DNA of 64,000 nt. Source: Halorubrum rutilum. GTDB taxonomy: Archaea > Halobacteriota > Halobacteria > Halobacteriales > Haloferacaceae. The notes under the pieces were generated by a model. That model ran no database searches and was not told the DNA's origin. It saw nothing but the letters and a program-made list of their open reading frames with translations. How positions within the stretch are numbered: the stretch's first letter is position 1; the number at the start of each line of letters is the position of its first letter. Shown piece after piece: positions 53,090 to 60,846 of the stretch. Where the stretch lies: positions 1-64,000 of the forward strand of contig NZ_JANHDN010000004.1 in NCBI RefSeq assembly GCF_024494565.1. The letters run 5' to 3'. Both the position numbers and the translations under genes were made by a program.

Positions 53090-55240
53090 TCAGTCGTCGG
53101 TCGGGGCCGGGTCGCCGTCGCTTGCGGCCGGACCGCCGTCCGCCGCGGAGCTCCCGTCGGCGGCCGGGTGCCCCTCGTGGACGAGGGGGTTCGACGGCGA
53201 CGGCGCCCGCACGTCGACCGCGCACTGCTTGAAGTTCGGCTCGTCGGACTCGGGGTCGACGACCGGGAGCGTGAGGGCGTTCACGGCCGGGTGATGGATC
53301 GGGAGCCACACCGTCCCCTTCGGGACGCCGTCGTCCGGGTTGACCGCGACCGTCGTCGACCCGCGGCGCGACGCGACGACGGTCTTCCCGCGGTCGAACG
53401 CCTCGATGCGCTCCAGCGTCGTCTCCGGGTGGATCCGCGCCGTCGGCGGCGCGTCGCCCCCGTCGCCGCGGCTCCGGACGCCGGTGTTGTACGCGTCGGC
53501 GCGTCTCCCGGTCGTCAGCGTCAGCGGGTACTCGTCGTCGGTCGGTTCGGCCAGTCCGCCGTGGGTCCCCGTCGAGAACCGAGCGCGGCCCGACGGCGTC
53601 GGGAACGCCCAGCCGTCCCCGTCGACGTAGCGGTAGCCGCCCTCCGCGTCGGGCGACGGCGCGGGCCACCGGACCGCGAGCTCAGCGTCGAGCCGGTCGT
53701 ACGAGATCCCGGAGAGGTCGGCCGGCGTCCCCGCCGTCAGCCCGCGTAGCTCGTCGAACACGGACTCCGGCGAGACCGCGGACTGCGGGAACAGTTCCGG
53801 AGCGATCGCCGCGCCGATCGCGACGACGATGTCGAGGTCCCCCTTGATCTTCGGCGAGGTCTCGGTCGCGGCGCGGACCCGCGAGACCCGCCGCTCCATG
53901 TTCGTGACGGTGCCCTCGGACTCGCCCCACGTCGCCGCCGGCAGCACCACGTCCGCCAGCTCGACGGTCTCGGTCCGGAACGCGTCCTGCGCGACGAGGA
54001 AGACGTCGTCGAGCGCCTCGCGGACGCGGTCGCCGTCGGGCATCCCCGCGACGGGGTTCGTCGCCACCGTCCAGCACGCCTCGGGCGGGCCGTCCGCCAC
54101 GGCGTCGACGATGCCGACCGGCCCCGGTCCCGGGTCGTCCGGGAGCCGGCTCCGGGGAATGCCCCACGCGTCGGCGACGGTCCGGCGCTCCGCCGGGTCG
54201 GTGAACGCGCGCTGGCCGGGCCAGGTCCCCTTCGACGAGCAGACGCGAGTCCCCATCGAGTTCGCCTGCCCGGTCAGCGAGAACGGCCCGCTGCCGGGCC
54301 GGAGGTTCCCCGTCGCGAGACAGAGGTCGATCAGCGCCCGCGAGGTCGCGGTCCCCTGGACGCTCTGGTTGACGCCCATCCCCCAGTAGACGAGCGTCGG
54401 CTCCGTCAGGGCGTCGGCGACGCGCTCGACCGTCTCGACCGGCACGCCGGCGGTCTCGGCCGCCTCCTCGACCGCGGGCAGGGACTCGACCGTCGCCTCG
54501 AAGCCCGTCGTCGCCTCGGCGACGAACTCGCGGTCGACGAGCCCCTCGTCGACCACCCGCGCCAGCACCGCCCGGGCGAACGCGAGGTCGGTGCCGGGCT
54601 CGACCTGTACGTGGAAGTCCGCGTCGTCGACGGTCTCGCTCTCGACGGGGTCGACGACGATCAGTTCGCCGTCGTCGCCCGCGCTGTCGGCGATCCACCG
54701 GTACATCACCGGATGCGCCACGGCGGGATTCGCGCCCCAGATCACGTGGGTCTCGGCCTCGGGAATGTCCTCGTACGTCGGGGGCGGCGCGTCGCTCCCG
54801 AACGCCCGGTAGTAGGCGGTGACGGCCGACGCCATACAGAGGGTGGTGTTGGCGTCGTAGTAGCGGGTGCCGAAGCCGCCGCGGGCGAGCTTGCCGAGCG
54901 CGTACGCCGCCTCGTTCGTCTGCTGGCCGCTCCCCAACACCGCGACGCCGTCCGGGCTCTCGGCGAGCGCGTCCTCGAAGCGCGAGACGACGGTCCCGAT
55001 CGCCGTCTCCCAGCTGGTCGGAACGAGCGTCCCGTCCTCCCTGACGAGGGGGCGCGTCAGCCACTCCCCGTCGGGGTCCGCGGTCTCGTCGATCCCGCGC
55101 TGGCAGGCGAGCCCGCGATTGACCGGGTGGGTCGCGTCGCCGCGGACGGTGTCGAGCCCGTAGTGGTTCGCGTATCCCTGTTGCGAGTGGCCGCAGCCGA
55201 CCGCACACCGCATACACGTCGTGGGCGTCCACTCGCTCAT
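53090..55240 (-). CDS. nasA: Assimilatory nitrate reductase, molybdopterin subunit (copy 2)
   Basis: A 716-residue cytosolic molybdopterin oxidoreductase, a close paralogue of the gene downstream. The Fe-S site is CMRCAVGCGHSQ with a fourth Cys in NRGLACQRGI. Shared motifs include VLGSGQQTNEAAYALGKLAR and LTLTTGRRADAYNTGVRSRG. The start MSEWTPTTCMRCAVGCGHSQ at 55240 is favoured because the frame further upstream is Arg-rich. A 111-bp segment is identical to the other copy. Both have the size of NasA enzymes that take electrons from ferredoxin. It is divergent from the nitrite reductase gene. Confidence 0.92.
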   Translation of the reverse strand: MSEWTPTTCMRCAVGCGHSQQGYANHYGLDTVRGDATHPVNRGLACQRGIDETADPDGEWLTRPLVREDGTLVPTSWETAIGTVVSRFEDALAESPDGVAVLGSGQQTNEAAYALGKLARGGFGTRYYDANTTLCMASAVTAYYRAFGSDAPPPTYEDIPEAETHVIWGANPAVAHPVMYRWIADSAGDDGELIVVDPVESETVDDADFHVQVEPGTDLAFARAVLARVVDEGLVDREFVAEATTGFEATVESLPAVEEAAETAGVPVETVERVADALTEPTLVYWGMGVNQSVQGTATSRALIDLCLATGNLRPGSGPFSLTGQANSMGTRVCSSKGTWPGQRAFTDPAERRTVADAWGIPRSRLPDDPGPGPVGIVDAVADGPPEACWTVATNPVAGMPDGDRVREALDDVFLVAQDAFRTETVELADVVLPAATWGESEGTVTNMERRVSRVRAATETSPKIKGDLDIVVAIGAAIAPELFPQSAVSPESVFDELRGLTAGTPADLSGISYDRLDAELAVRWPAPSPDAEGGYRYVDGDGWAFPTPSGRARFSTGTHGGLAEPTDDEYPLTLTTGRRADAYNTGVRSRGDGGDAPPTARIHPETTLERIEAFDRGKTVVASRRGSTTVAVNPDDGVPKGTVWLPIHHPAVNALTLPVVDPESDEPNFKQCAVDVRAPSPSNPLVHEGHPAADGSSAADGGPAASDGDPAPTDD

Positions 55241-55353
55241 GGGAGTCTCCGCCCCTCGGAGGCGGCGCGTCGCCGGGGCGCGGCGACCGCCTCGCCGGCC
55301 GCGTCTGTCCGCGATCGGTCCGAAATGGGTGGCCCGCACACGTTGTCTCGCAT
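55237..55353 (-). promoter_or_regulatory. Upstream ORF in the nasA2 leader (38 codons)
   Basis: Starts MRDNVCGPPISDRSRTDAAG, is open for 38 codons and stops at TGA overlapping the nasA2 ATG by four bases (ATGA). Its ATG is about 39 bp from the TATA-like box, so it would lie near the 5' end of the mRNA. Because GC-rich DNA has few stops, chance is possible. Confidence 0.4.
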
Positions 55354-55386
55354 CAGTCTGGCTCTGGGTGGTACATAATCCATTCG

Positions 55387-55395
55387 CGGTATAAT
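55387..55395 (-). promoter_or_regulatory. TATA-like box of nasA2
   Basis: Minus strand ATTATACCG, followed 21 bases on by the block AGAGCCAGACTGA (55353-55365) shared with nasA1. Transcription would start near 55366, about 13 nt before the upstream ORF. Confidence 0.45.
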
Positions 55396-55913
55396 TGTTA
55401 CGATACGACGAATACTGCTTAGATAGACCGTGTTTGTCCAGTTATTAGCCGAATAATAAAATAAACACGCACACGCCTACGCCCACGGATCCGCCGCACG
55501 CACACACCCACGTGTCCGCTGCACCCCCACACCCACGTGTCCGCTCGTCCGCTACCCGTGCGTGACGGCCGAGATCGGTCGCGCGAGCGGTCTGCCACAC
55601 TTCCGCTCACACCACCTCGTCCCACTCGCACACCGCTCGATCTACCGGCGGGGATATTCGACGGATCCGGCTCGCCGATGGAAGTCGACGGTTCGACCCA
55701 CCGGATCAAACGTCAATTCGGCCGCAGTCCGCCGATCTGTGGCCATCACTCCCGCCGAACGACGGGCTCCGGTTCCGGTTGTAACATTCTGTGAACTCTC
55801 GGTACCGCAACTAAAAGTTCTCTACTGTAAATATGTAATATAAGTCCCTCAACGGACCGACTTCCCGATCGCCCCGCTCCTGAACGTATTTTGTGATTTT
55901 ATTAAAAGCGAAG
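55396..55913. other. Non-coding divergent regulatory region, nasA2 / nitrite reductase
   Basis: The whole gap between the two genes is 771 bp. This middle part has no gene. It is richer in A+T than its surroundings in two patches (55430-55475 and 55795-55850). It holds a 17-bp direct repeat at 55504-55520 and 55529-55545 (ACACCCACGTGTCCGCT), each with a CACGTG palindrome, 25 bp apart. These are plausible binding sites for a regulator of nitrogen genes. Confidence 0.5.
55504..55545. repeat. Direct repeat with paired CACGTG palindromes
   Basis: ACACCCACGTGTCCGCT occurs twice, at 55504-55520 and 55529-55545, with no mismatch and a 25-bp offset (about two and a half helix turns). Lying between divergent nitrate and nitrite reductase genes, it may be a dimer-binding operator. 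Confidence 0.5.
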
Positions 55914-55920
55914 TATTTTA
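55914..55920 (+). promoter_or_regulatory. TATA-like box of the nitrite reductase gene
   Basis: TATTTTA lies about 26 bp before a predicted start near 55944. The first ATG after it is not that of the reductase but that of a 21-codon upstream ORF at 55947. Confidence 0.5.
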
Positions 55921-55946
55921 TGCTATCCTGTAAACTACAAACCGAG

Positions 55947-56012
55947 ATGGCCAACCATTCGACCAACGAAAGCTCAGAAAGATTCCGTTCTTGCGGCGAG
56001 GGTGATCGGTAA
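55947..56012 (+). promoter_or_regulatory. Upstream ORF in the nitrite reductase leader (21 codons)
   Basis: Starts MANHSTNESSERFRSCGEG and ends with TAA sharing a base with the reductase ATG (TAATG). It begins within a few bases of the predicted transcription start, so the mRNA would be almost leaderless for this peptide. Ribosomes could reach the reductase only by re-starting or by internal entry. Confidence 0.42.
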
Positions 56013-57772
56013 TGGGGAACGAAAAGGAAACCTGGAAGTCGGAACTGTACGGCGACGAGGTCCGGGAGAAGCTGCTGGAGTTCGCCGAGGAGGGGTTCGA
56101 GTCGATCCCGGAAGACGAGCGGGAGGCGTGGTTCACGCGCTTCAAGTTCTGGGGCGTGTTCCACCAGCGCTCGGGCCAGGAGAGCTACTTCATGATGCGG
56201 CTGACCAACGCCAACGGGATCTTGGAGCCCGACCAGCTCCGCGCCATCGGCGAGGTCGCCCGCGACTACGCGGACGGTCCGGTCTCGAACCCGGAGTTCG
56301 GCGACGGCTGGATCGACCTGACGACCCGGCAGTCGGTCCAGCTCCACTGGATCAAGCTGGAGGACGTCCCGGAGATCTGGGAGAAGCTGGAGTCCGTCGG
56401 CGCCACCACCCGGTCGTCAGGCGGCGACACGATGCGGAACATCTCCGGCAGCCCCGTCGCCGGCAAGGACGCGAACGAGGTGATCGACACGCTCCCGCTC
56501 CTGGAGCGGTTCCAAGAGGAGATCCGCGGCGATAACGACCTCCGGAACATGCCCCGGAAGTTCAACATCAGCATCTCCGGGACCCCCGAGGGCGGCGCGC
56601 AGGACGCGATCAACGACATCGGGCTGGAGCCCGCCCGCAAGGAGATACGCGGCGAGGAGACGCTCGGTTTCAACGTCCGCGTCGGCGGCGGGCTCGGCGG
56701 CCGAGAGCCGCGCGTCGCCCGCCCCCTCGACGTCTTCGTGACGCCGGACGAGGCGTACGAGGTCGTCCGCGGCTTCGTCGAGCTGTACCACGACCACGGC
56801 GACCGCCAAGTGCGCGCGAAGAACCGCTCGCGCTTCTTCGTCGACGAGCACGGGACCGACTGGATCCGCGACCTCCTTGCCGAGGAGTACGTCGACGGCG
56901 ACCTCCGGACCGCCGGCGAGAACATCCGCGACGAGTACACGTACAACGCCGGGGAGGTCCCCGAGGAGGGGAAGAAGGACTACACCGGCGTCCACGACCA
57001 GGGCGACGGGCGGCGGTACGTCGGCCTCAGCGTCGCCGTCGGACGGCTCCCGGCCGAGGAGGCGATCGAGCTCGCGGACCTCGCCGACGAGTACGGCTCC
57101 GGGGAGATACGGCTCACGCGCCGGCAGAACCCGATCATCGTCGACGTCGACCCCGAGCGCGTCGACGAGCTGCTCGCGGAGCCGCTGCTCGCGACGCACC
57201 GCCCCGAGCCGAACCCGTTCGTCCGCGGGGCGATGGCGTGTACCGGCACCGAGTTCTGCTCGCTGGCGCTCGTCGAGACGAAGGCGCGGACCGCGCGGCT
57301 GCTCCGCTGGCTGCGCGACAACGTCGACCTGCCGGACGACGTCGAGCAGTTCAAGCTCCACTTCTCCGGCTGCACGGCCGACTGCGGCCACGCCAACACC
57401 GCCGACATCGGGCTGCTCGGGATGCGGGCGCGCAAGGACGGCGAGATGGTCGAGGCGGTCGACATCGGCGTCGGCGGCGGGATGGGCGAGGAGCCCTCCT
57501 TCGTCGAGTACGTCCGACAGCGAGTGCCCGCGGACGAGGCGCCGGGCGCGATCCGGAACCTCGTCGAGGGGTTCGCCGCGCGCCGCGAGCCGGGACAGAC
57601 GTTCCGCGAGTGGGTCGACGCGACCGACACCGAGACGGTCGCCGACCTGTGCGAGCCCGAGGAGACGGACTACGTCGACGCCTCGCTCACCGACGCGAAG
57701 CAGTCGTGGTACCCGTTCGCCGACGAGGGGACGGCGCCCGCGGAGCCGGAGGTGGCCTCGTCCGATGACTGA
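56012..57772 (+). CDS. nirA: Ferredoxin-dependent assimilatory nitrite reductase
   Basis: A 586-residue sirohaem/[4Fe-4S] protein reducing nitrite to ammonium with six electrons. It has two ferrodoxin-like half domains and two catalytic halves. The metal ligands are CTGTEFCSLALVETK (C-x5-C) and LHFSGCTADCGHAN (C-x3-C), the standard four cysteines of the family. MPRKFNISISGTPEG and FNVRVGGGLGGREPR are also typical. Nitrite rather than sulfite is inferred from the nasA genes alongside. Haloferax mediterranei calls this gene nasD. It overlaps a small gene by eight bases. Confidence 0.94.
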   Translation: MGNEKETWKSELYGDEVREKLLEFAEEGFESIPEDEREAWFTRFKFWGVFHQRSGQESYFMMRLTNANGILEPDQLRAIGEVARDYADGPVSNPEFGDGWIDLTTRQSVQLHWIKLEDVPEIWEKLESVGATTRSSGGDTMRNISGSPVAGKDANEVIDTLPLLERFQEEIRGDNDLRNMPRKFNISISGTPEGGAQDAINDIGLEPARKEIRGEETLGFNVRVGGGLGGREPRVARPLDVFVTPDEAYEVVRGFVELYHDHGDRQVRAKNRSRFFVDEHGTDWIRDLLAEEYVDGDLRTAGENIRDEYTYNAGEVPEEGKKDYTGVHDQGDGRRYVGLSVAVGRLPAEEAIELADLADEYGSGEIRLTRRQNPIIVDVDPERVDELLAEPLLATHRPEPNPFVRGAMACTGTEFCSLALVETKARTARLLRWLRDNVDLPDDVEQFKLHFSGCTADCGHANTADIGLLGMRARKDGEMVEAVDIGVGGGMGEEPSFVEYVRQRVPADEAPGAIRNLVEGFAARREPGQTFREWVDATDTETVADLCEPEETDYVDASLTDAKQSWYPFADEGTAPAEPEVASSDD

Positions 57773-57929
57773 CGGTCCGACCTCGATCGCGGACGACGAC
57801 GGGTCGGAACGGCTCGGCGGTCCGGAGCCGCCGGCCGACGGCGCCGGTCCCGACGGCCTCGACGGCGCCTCCGACCGCGCCGGACAGCACGCCTCCGCCG
57901 ACGTCGCGCCCGAGCTGTTCGGGTGGTAG
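57765..57929 (+). CDS. Small acidic protein overlapping nirA (54 aa)
   Basis: A 54-residue disordered, acidic peptide beginning MTDGPTSIADDDGSERLG and ending APELFGW. It begins with ATGACTGA, an eight-base overlap with the end of nirA, which suggests coupled translation. There are no Cys or membrane segments. Function is unknown; the aromatic C terminus (LFGW) could be a docking motif for a partner protein. Confidence 0.55.
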   Translation: MTDGPTSIADDDGSERLGGPEPPADGAGPDGLDGASDRAGQHASADVAPELFGW

Positions 57930-58009
57930 CCGCGTCCGACGAGGTCGCGTTCCCTCGCGGCGGTCCCGCCGCCGGAAGGCCCATGCCCGTGCCCGCCGAC
58001 CGGTGGGGC

Positions 58010-58288
58010 ATGAACGAGCGGATCACGTCCGTCACCGCGTACACCACGCTCGACTTCGTCGAGGGCGCCGCCGTCGGTCCGGACTGGACCGAGGCCGGCG
58101 CGGGCGTCCTGAACGTCTCCTCGCCCGACGACGACCCCGAGCGCGTCGAACTCCAGCTCGAACTCGACGACGTCGACCGCGACCGGCTCCCGCTCCACGC
58201 CGAGCGCGTGGACCTCACGCCGGAACAGGCCCGCGCCGTCGCGAGCGACCTGGTCCGGGAGGCCGACCGGATCGAGGGCGAGGACTGA
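58010..58288 (+). CDS. Haloarchaeal small protein, probably DUF6360
   Basis: A 92-residue protein that begins MNERITSVTAYTTLDFVEGA, which I believe to be the DUF6360 family. There is a fold of strands followed by helices near the C terminus (LTPEQARAVASDLVREADRI). A GTG- or ATG-started extension (ATG at 57983) would add nine residues. It is commonly near the nitrite reductase gene, but its role is unknown. Confidence 0.72.
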   Translation: MNERITSVTAYTTLDFVEGAAVGPDWTEAGAGVLNVSSPDDDPERVELQLELDDVDRDRLPLHAERVDLTPEQARAVASDLVREADRIEGED

Positions 58289-58385
58289 CGAGGCCCCGGA
58301 GCGCGCGGTCAGGGGCGCGCGGAGCGGCCCCGGCCGACGGCTCCGCCACGCGACGTTTTAAGCTCGCCCGCCGCCACCCACGCCC

Positions 58386-59687
58386 ATGAGCGCGCTCGAA
58401 TCCGACGCGTACCGCGAGTTCCGCCGCGACCTCCACCGCCACCCGGAGCCCGCGTGGCGCGAGTTCTACACCACCGCCCGGATCGTCGAGGAGCTCCGGA
58501 AGCGCGACCTCACCGAGCTCCACGTCGGCCGCGACGCCCTCGCGACCGACGACCGCATGAACGTCCCCGACGACGACGAGCTCGCCGAGTGGGAGCAGCG
58601 GGCCCGCGACGCCGGCGCCGATCCCGACATCGTCGACGGGCTCTCCGGCGGCTACACCGGCTGCGTCGCCGTCGCCGAGCGCGGCGACGGCCCCGTGGTC
58701 GCGCTTCGCGTCGACATCGACGCGCTGCCGATCCGCGAGTCCGACGAGGGCGACCACGCCCCCGCGGCCAAGGGGTTCCGCTCGGAGAACGAGGGGTTCA
58801 TGCACGCGTGCGGCCACGACGCCCACGCGACGATGGGGCTCGGGACGCTCGACGCGGTGCTCGACTCCGACTTCGCGGGCACGCTGAAGGTGTTCTTCCA
58901 GCCCGGCGAGGAGCAGGTGGCGGGCGGCAAGCCGATGGCCGAGTCCGGCCACCTCGACGACGTGGAGTACCTCTACGCGGTCCACGTCGGCCTCGATCAC
59001 CCCTCCGGCGAGGTCGTCTGCGGGATCGACGGCTTCCTCGCGGTCCGGCACTTCCTCGCGGAGTTCACCGGGGAACCCGCCCACGCCGGCGCGCGGCCCG
59101 AGCAGGGGCGCAACGCGGTCCAGGCGATGGCAGCCGCGGTCCAGAACCTCTACGCGATCCCCCGGCACGCCGACGGTCCGACTCGGGTGAACGCCGGGCT
59201 CGTCGGCGGCGGCACCGCGACGAACATCGTTCCGGAGGAGTCGTACATCGAGGGCGAGCTCCGGGGCGGAACGACGGAGCTGGCCGCGTACATGTCCGAC
59301 CACGCCGACCGAATCTTAGAGTCGGCGGCGGCGATGCACGACTGCGAGGTCGACGTGGCGACGAAGGGGGAGGCGCCGAGCGCGACCAGCGACGACGCGC
59401 TCGCCCGGATCGTGGGCGACGTCGCGGGCGCGACCGCGGGCGTTACCGAGATCGTCGACAGCGACGACCTCGGCGGCTCCGAGGACGCGACGTACCTGAT
59501 GAACCGCGTCCAGGAGAACGGCGGGCTCGCCTGCTACGTCGGCGTCGGCACCGACCACCCCGGCGGCCACCACACGAGCACCTTCGACGTGGTCGAGGGC
59601 GACATTCAGGTCGGGATCGACGTGCTGAGCGGGGCGATCCTGCGGGTCGCCGAGCGGCGTCCGCGAGCCGACGCGCGAGACCGGTGA
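58386..59687 (+). CDS. M20D-type amidohydrolase
   Basis: A 433-residue metallopeptidase-family enzyme. Metal-binding elements are ALRVDIDALPIRES, HACGHDAHATMGLG, QPGEEQVAGG and, near the end, GTDHPGGHHTSTFDV. The order and the CGHDAH motif match the M20D group of aminobenzoyl-glutamate, IAA-amino acid and N-acyl amino acid hydrolases. An N-terminal extension between residues 45 and 90 is rich in acidic residues. The substrate is unknown. The start follows a TTTTAAGCTC element 28 bp upstream. Confidence 0.92.
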   Translation: MSALESDAYREFRRDLHRHPEPAWREFYTTARIVEELRKRDLTELHVGRDALATDDRMNVPDDDELAEWEQRARDAGADPDIVDGLSGGYTGCVAVAERGDGPVVALRVDIDALPIRESDEGDHAPAAKGFRSENEGFMHACGHDAHATMGLGTLDAVLDSDFAGTLKVFFQPGEEQVAGGKPMAESGHLDDVEYLYAVHVGLDHPSGEVVCGIDGFLAVRHFLAEFTGEPAHAGARPEQGRNAVQAMAAAVQNLYAIPRHADGPTRVNAGLVGGGTATNIVPEESYIEGELRGGTTELAAYMSDHADRILESAAAMHDCEVDVATKGEAPSATSDDALARIVGDVAGATAGVTEIVDSDDLGGSEDATYLMNRVQENGGLACYVGVGTDHPGGHHTSTFDVVEGDIQVGIDVLSGAILRVAERRPRADARDR

Positions 59688-59748
59688 ATCGGGCGCGAGC
59701 GCTTCCCCCGGCGGTAGGTTTAGGCGCCGCGAGCCCCTGTCTTCGACC

Positions 59749-60027
59749 ATGGAGGCCGTCCTCTGGTACGTGCTCACCGGCACCCGCGGCGGCCCGAACA
59801 GGGTCCGGATCCTCAGGGCGATCGACGACCGCCCGCGCAACGCGAACCAGCTGGCGGAGCACCTCGACCTCGACTACACGACGGTCCGCCACCACCTGGA
59901 CGTGCTCCGCGACCACGACGTCGTCGAGCGCACCGGAGACGGCTACGGCACGGTGTACTACCCGACCGAGGGGACGCAGCGGCACTGGGACCTCGTCGAG
60001 GAGATCGCCGACGGGCTCCCGGTATGA
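59749..60027 (+). CDS. Winged-helix (ArsR-like) DNA-binding protein
   Basis: A 92-residue regulator. NRVRILRAIDDRPRNANQLA and DYTTVRHHLDVLRDHDVVER show the first helices and the recognition helix of a winged-helix domain, ending in a wing with TVYYPTEG. A small membrane-protein gene follows within about 70 bp, and pairs of this kind are common in haloarchaea. It probably controls this pair or neighbouring genes. Confidence 0.85.
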   Translation: MEAVLWYVLTGTRGGPNRVRILRAIDDRPRNANQLAEHLDLDYTTVRHHLDVLRDHDVVERTGDGYGTVYYPTEGTQRHWDLVEEIADGLPV

Positions 60028-60110
60028 CCGCGACGGCTCCCGACGCGATCCCGACCGACCGCGGCGCGACCGCGGCGGCGCCCGCGAGGTGTGACCGATG
60101 CAGTGGGTAG
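60024..60110 (+). CDS. Candidate 28-aa microprotein bridging two genes
   Basis: An ATG overlaps the stop of the winged-helix gene (ATGA) and the frame ends with TAG inside the next gene (start 60098). It reads MTATAPDAIPTDRGATAAAP and ends RCDRCSG, a CxxC. It fills the gap between two genes that would otherwise be 70 bp apart. It may be chance in GC-rich sequence. Confidence 0.25.
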   Translation: MTATAPDAIPTDRGATAAAPARCDRCSG

Positions 60111-60400
60111 ACGTCGCGCGCGTCAGCGTCGCCGTGAACGTCGCGATGCTGTCCGCGCTCACGTGGGTGTGGGCGCGGAACTACCTCTCCTTCCGGTCGA
60201 AACACTCGGTCGGCCTCGCGGCGTTCGGCGCCGTGCTCTTGGCGCAGAACGCGCTCTCGCTGTACTTCTACCTCTACCACCCCGTGCTCGCCGGGTGGTT
60301 CGCGACAGACATGCCGTCGCTGGCGTGGCAGGCGAACGTCGCCGTCCACGTCCTCCAGACGGTCGCGCTCGGATTCCTGCTGTGGGTGACGTGGGACTGA
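60098..60400 (+). CDS. Small membrane protein (100 aa)
   Basis: A 100-residue protein with three likely membrane helices, starting MQWVDVARVSVAVNVAMLSA and ending LQTVALGFLLWVTWD. It resembles haloarchaeal membrane proteins (possibly DUF7521) that follow winged-helix genes. It may be a sensor partner for the upstream regulator. Function unknown. Confidence 0.75.
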   Translation: MQWVDVARVSVAVNVAMLSALTWVWARNYLSFRSKHSVGLAAFGAVLLAQNALSLYFYLYHPVLAGWFATDMPSLAWQANVAVHVLQTVALGFLLWVTWD

Positions 60401-60510
60401 GACGACGGCGTCGGCGGAGTGTTCGTCTCAGTTAATTTCATCTCACCAGCTGATCAGTGCGAACGCGGGAGCGCTTGACAACGGGAGTACGCGTATCGAT
60501 TCGCTTGGTC

Positions 60511-60846
60511 GGTTGTTTATAACTGATCGAACGGCGTCGGTGTCGGCCGTTTACGAGTGATCGATGACTCCGCGGTGAAGACCTCCAAAGCCCCAGTCGC
60601 TGCGGACCGCGCACGCTCGTTGCACTCCTCGCTCGCGTCGCTCGCTGCGGTGCTTACATCGCCTGCGCGGTCCGCAGCGACTGCCCCTTTGAGTCCCACC
60701 CGTACAGCACCGCGACCGCGCCTCACGCCTCCCCAGCCTCGCGGTTCGCGCTCTCCGAGCGCTCACCGCTCCCTCGCGCGTGCTGGCTCGCGGCCTGTCG
60801 GCCGCTCGCAGGCACGCGCCACCGCGACCTTTATTTATAAACAACC
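60511..60846. repeat. 12-bp terminal inverted repeats around element copy 2
   Basis: GGTTGTTTATAA at 60511-60522 and TTATAAACAACC at 60835-60846 are exact reverse complements. They enclose the second copy of the dispersed element. Matching termini suggest a miniature mobile element, but no target-site duplication is apparent and copy 1 lacks the same ends. Confidence 0.55.
60572..60840 (-). repeat. Dispersed non-coding element, copy 2 (inverted)
   Basis: The gene-free stretch 60401-61045 contains a second copy of the element at 27828-28122, on the opposite strand. It has the same TTATAAATA, GGTGGCGCGTGCC, CGAGGCTGGGGAGG, TGGGACTCAAAGGGGCAG and CTGGGGCTTTGGA blocks. Its perfect 20-bp stem (60594-60613 with 60664-60683) reads CAGTCGCTGCGGACCGCGCA in element orientation. 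It differs from copy 1 at six positions, each compensated on the other arm. The loop is only 50 nt, against 115 nt. The remainder of the gap (60401-60510 and 60847-61045) shows nothing recognisable. Confidence 0.8.
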
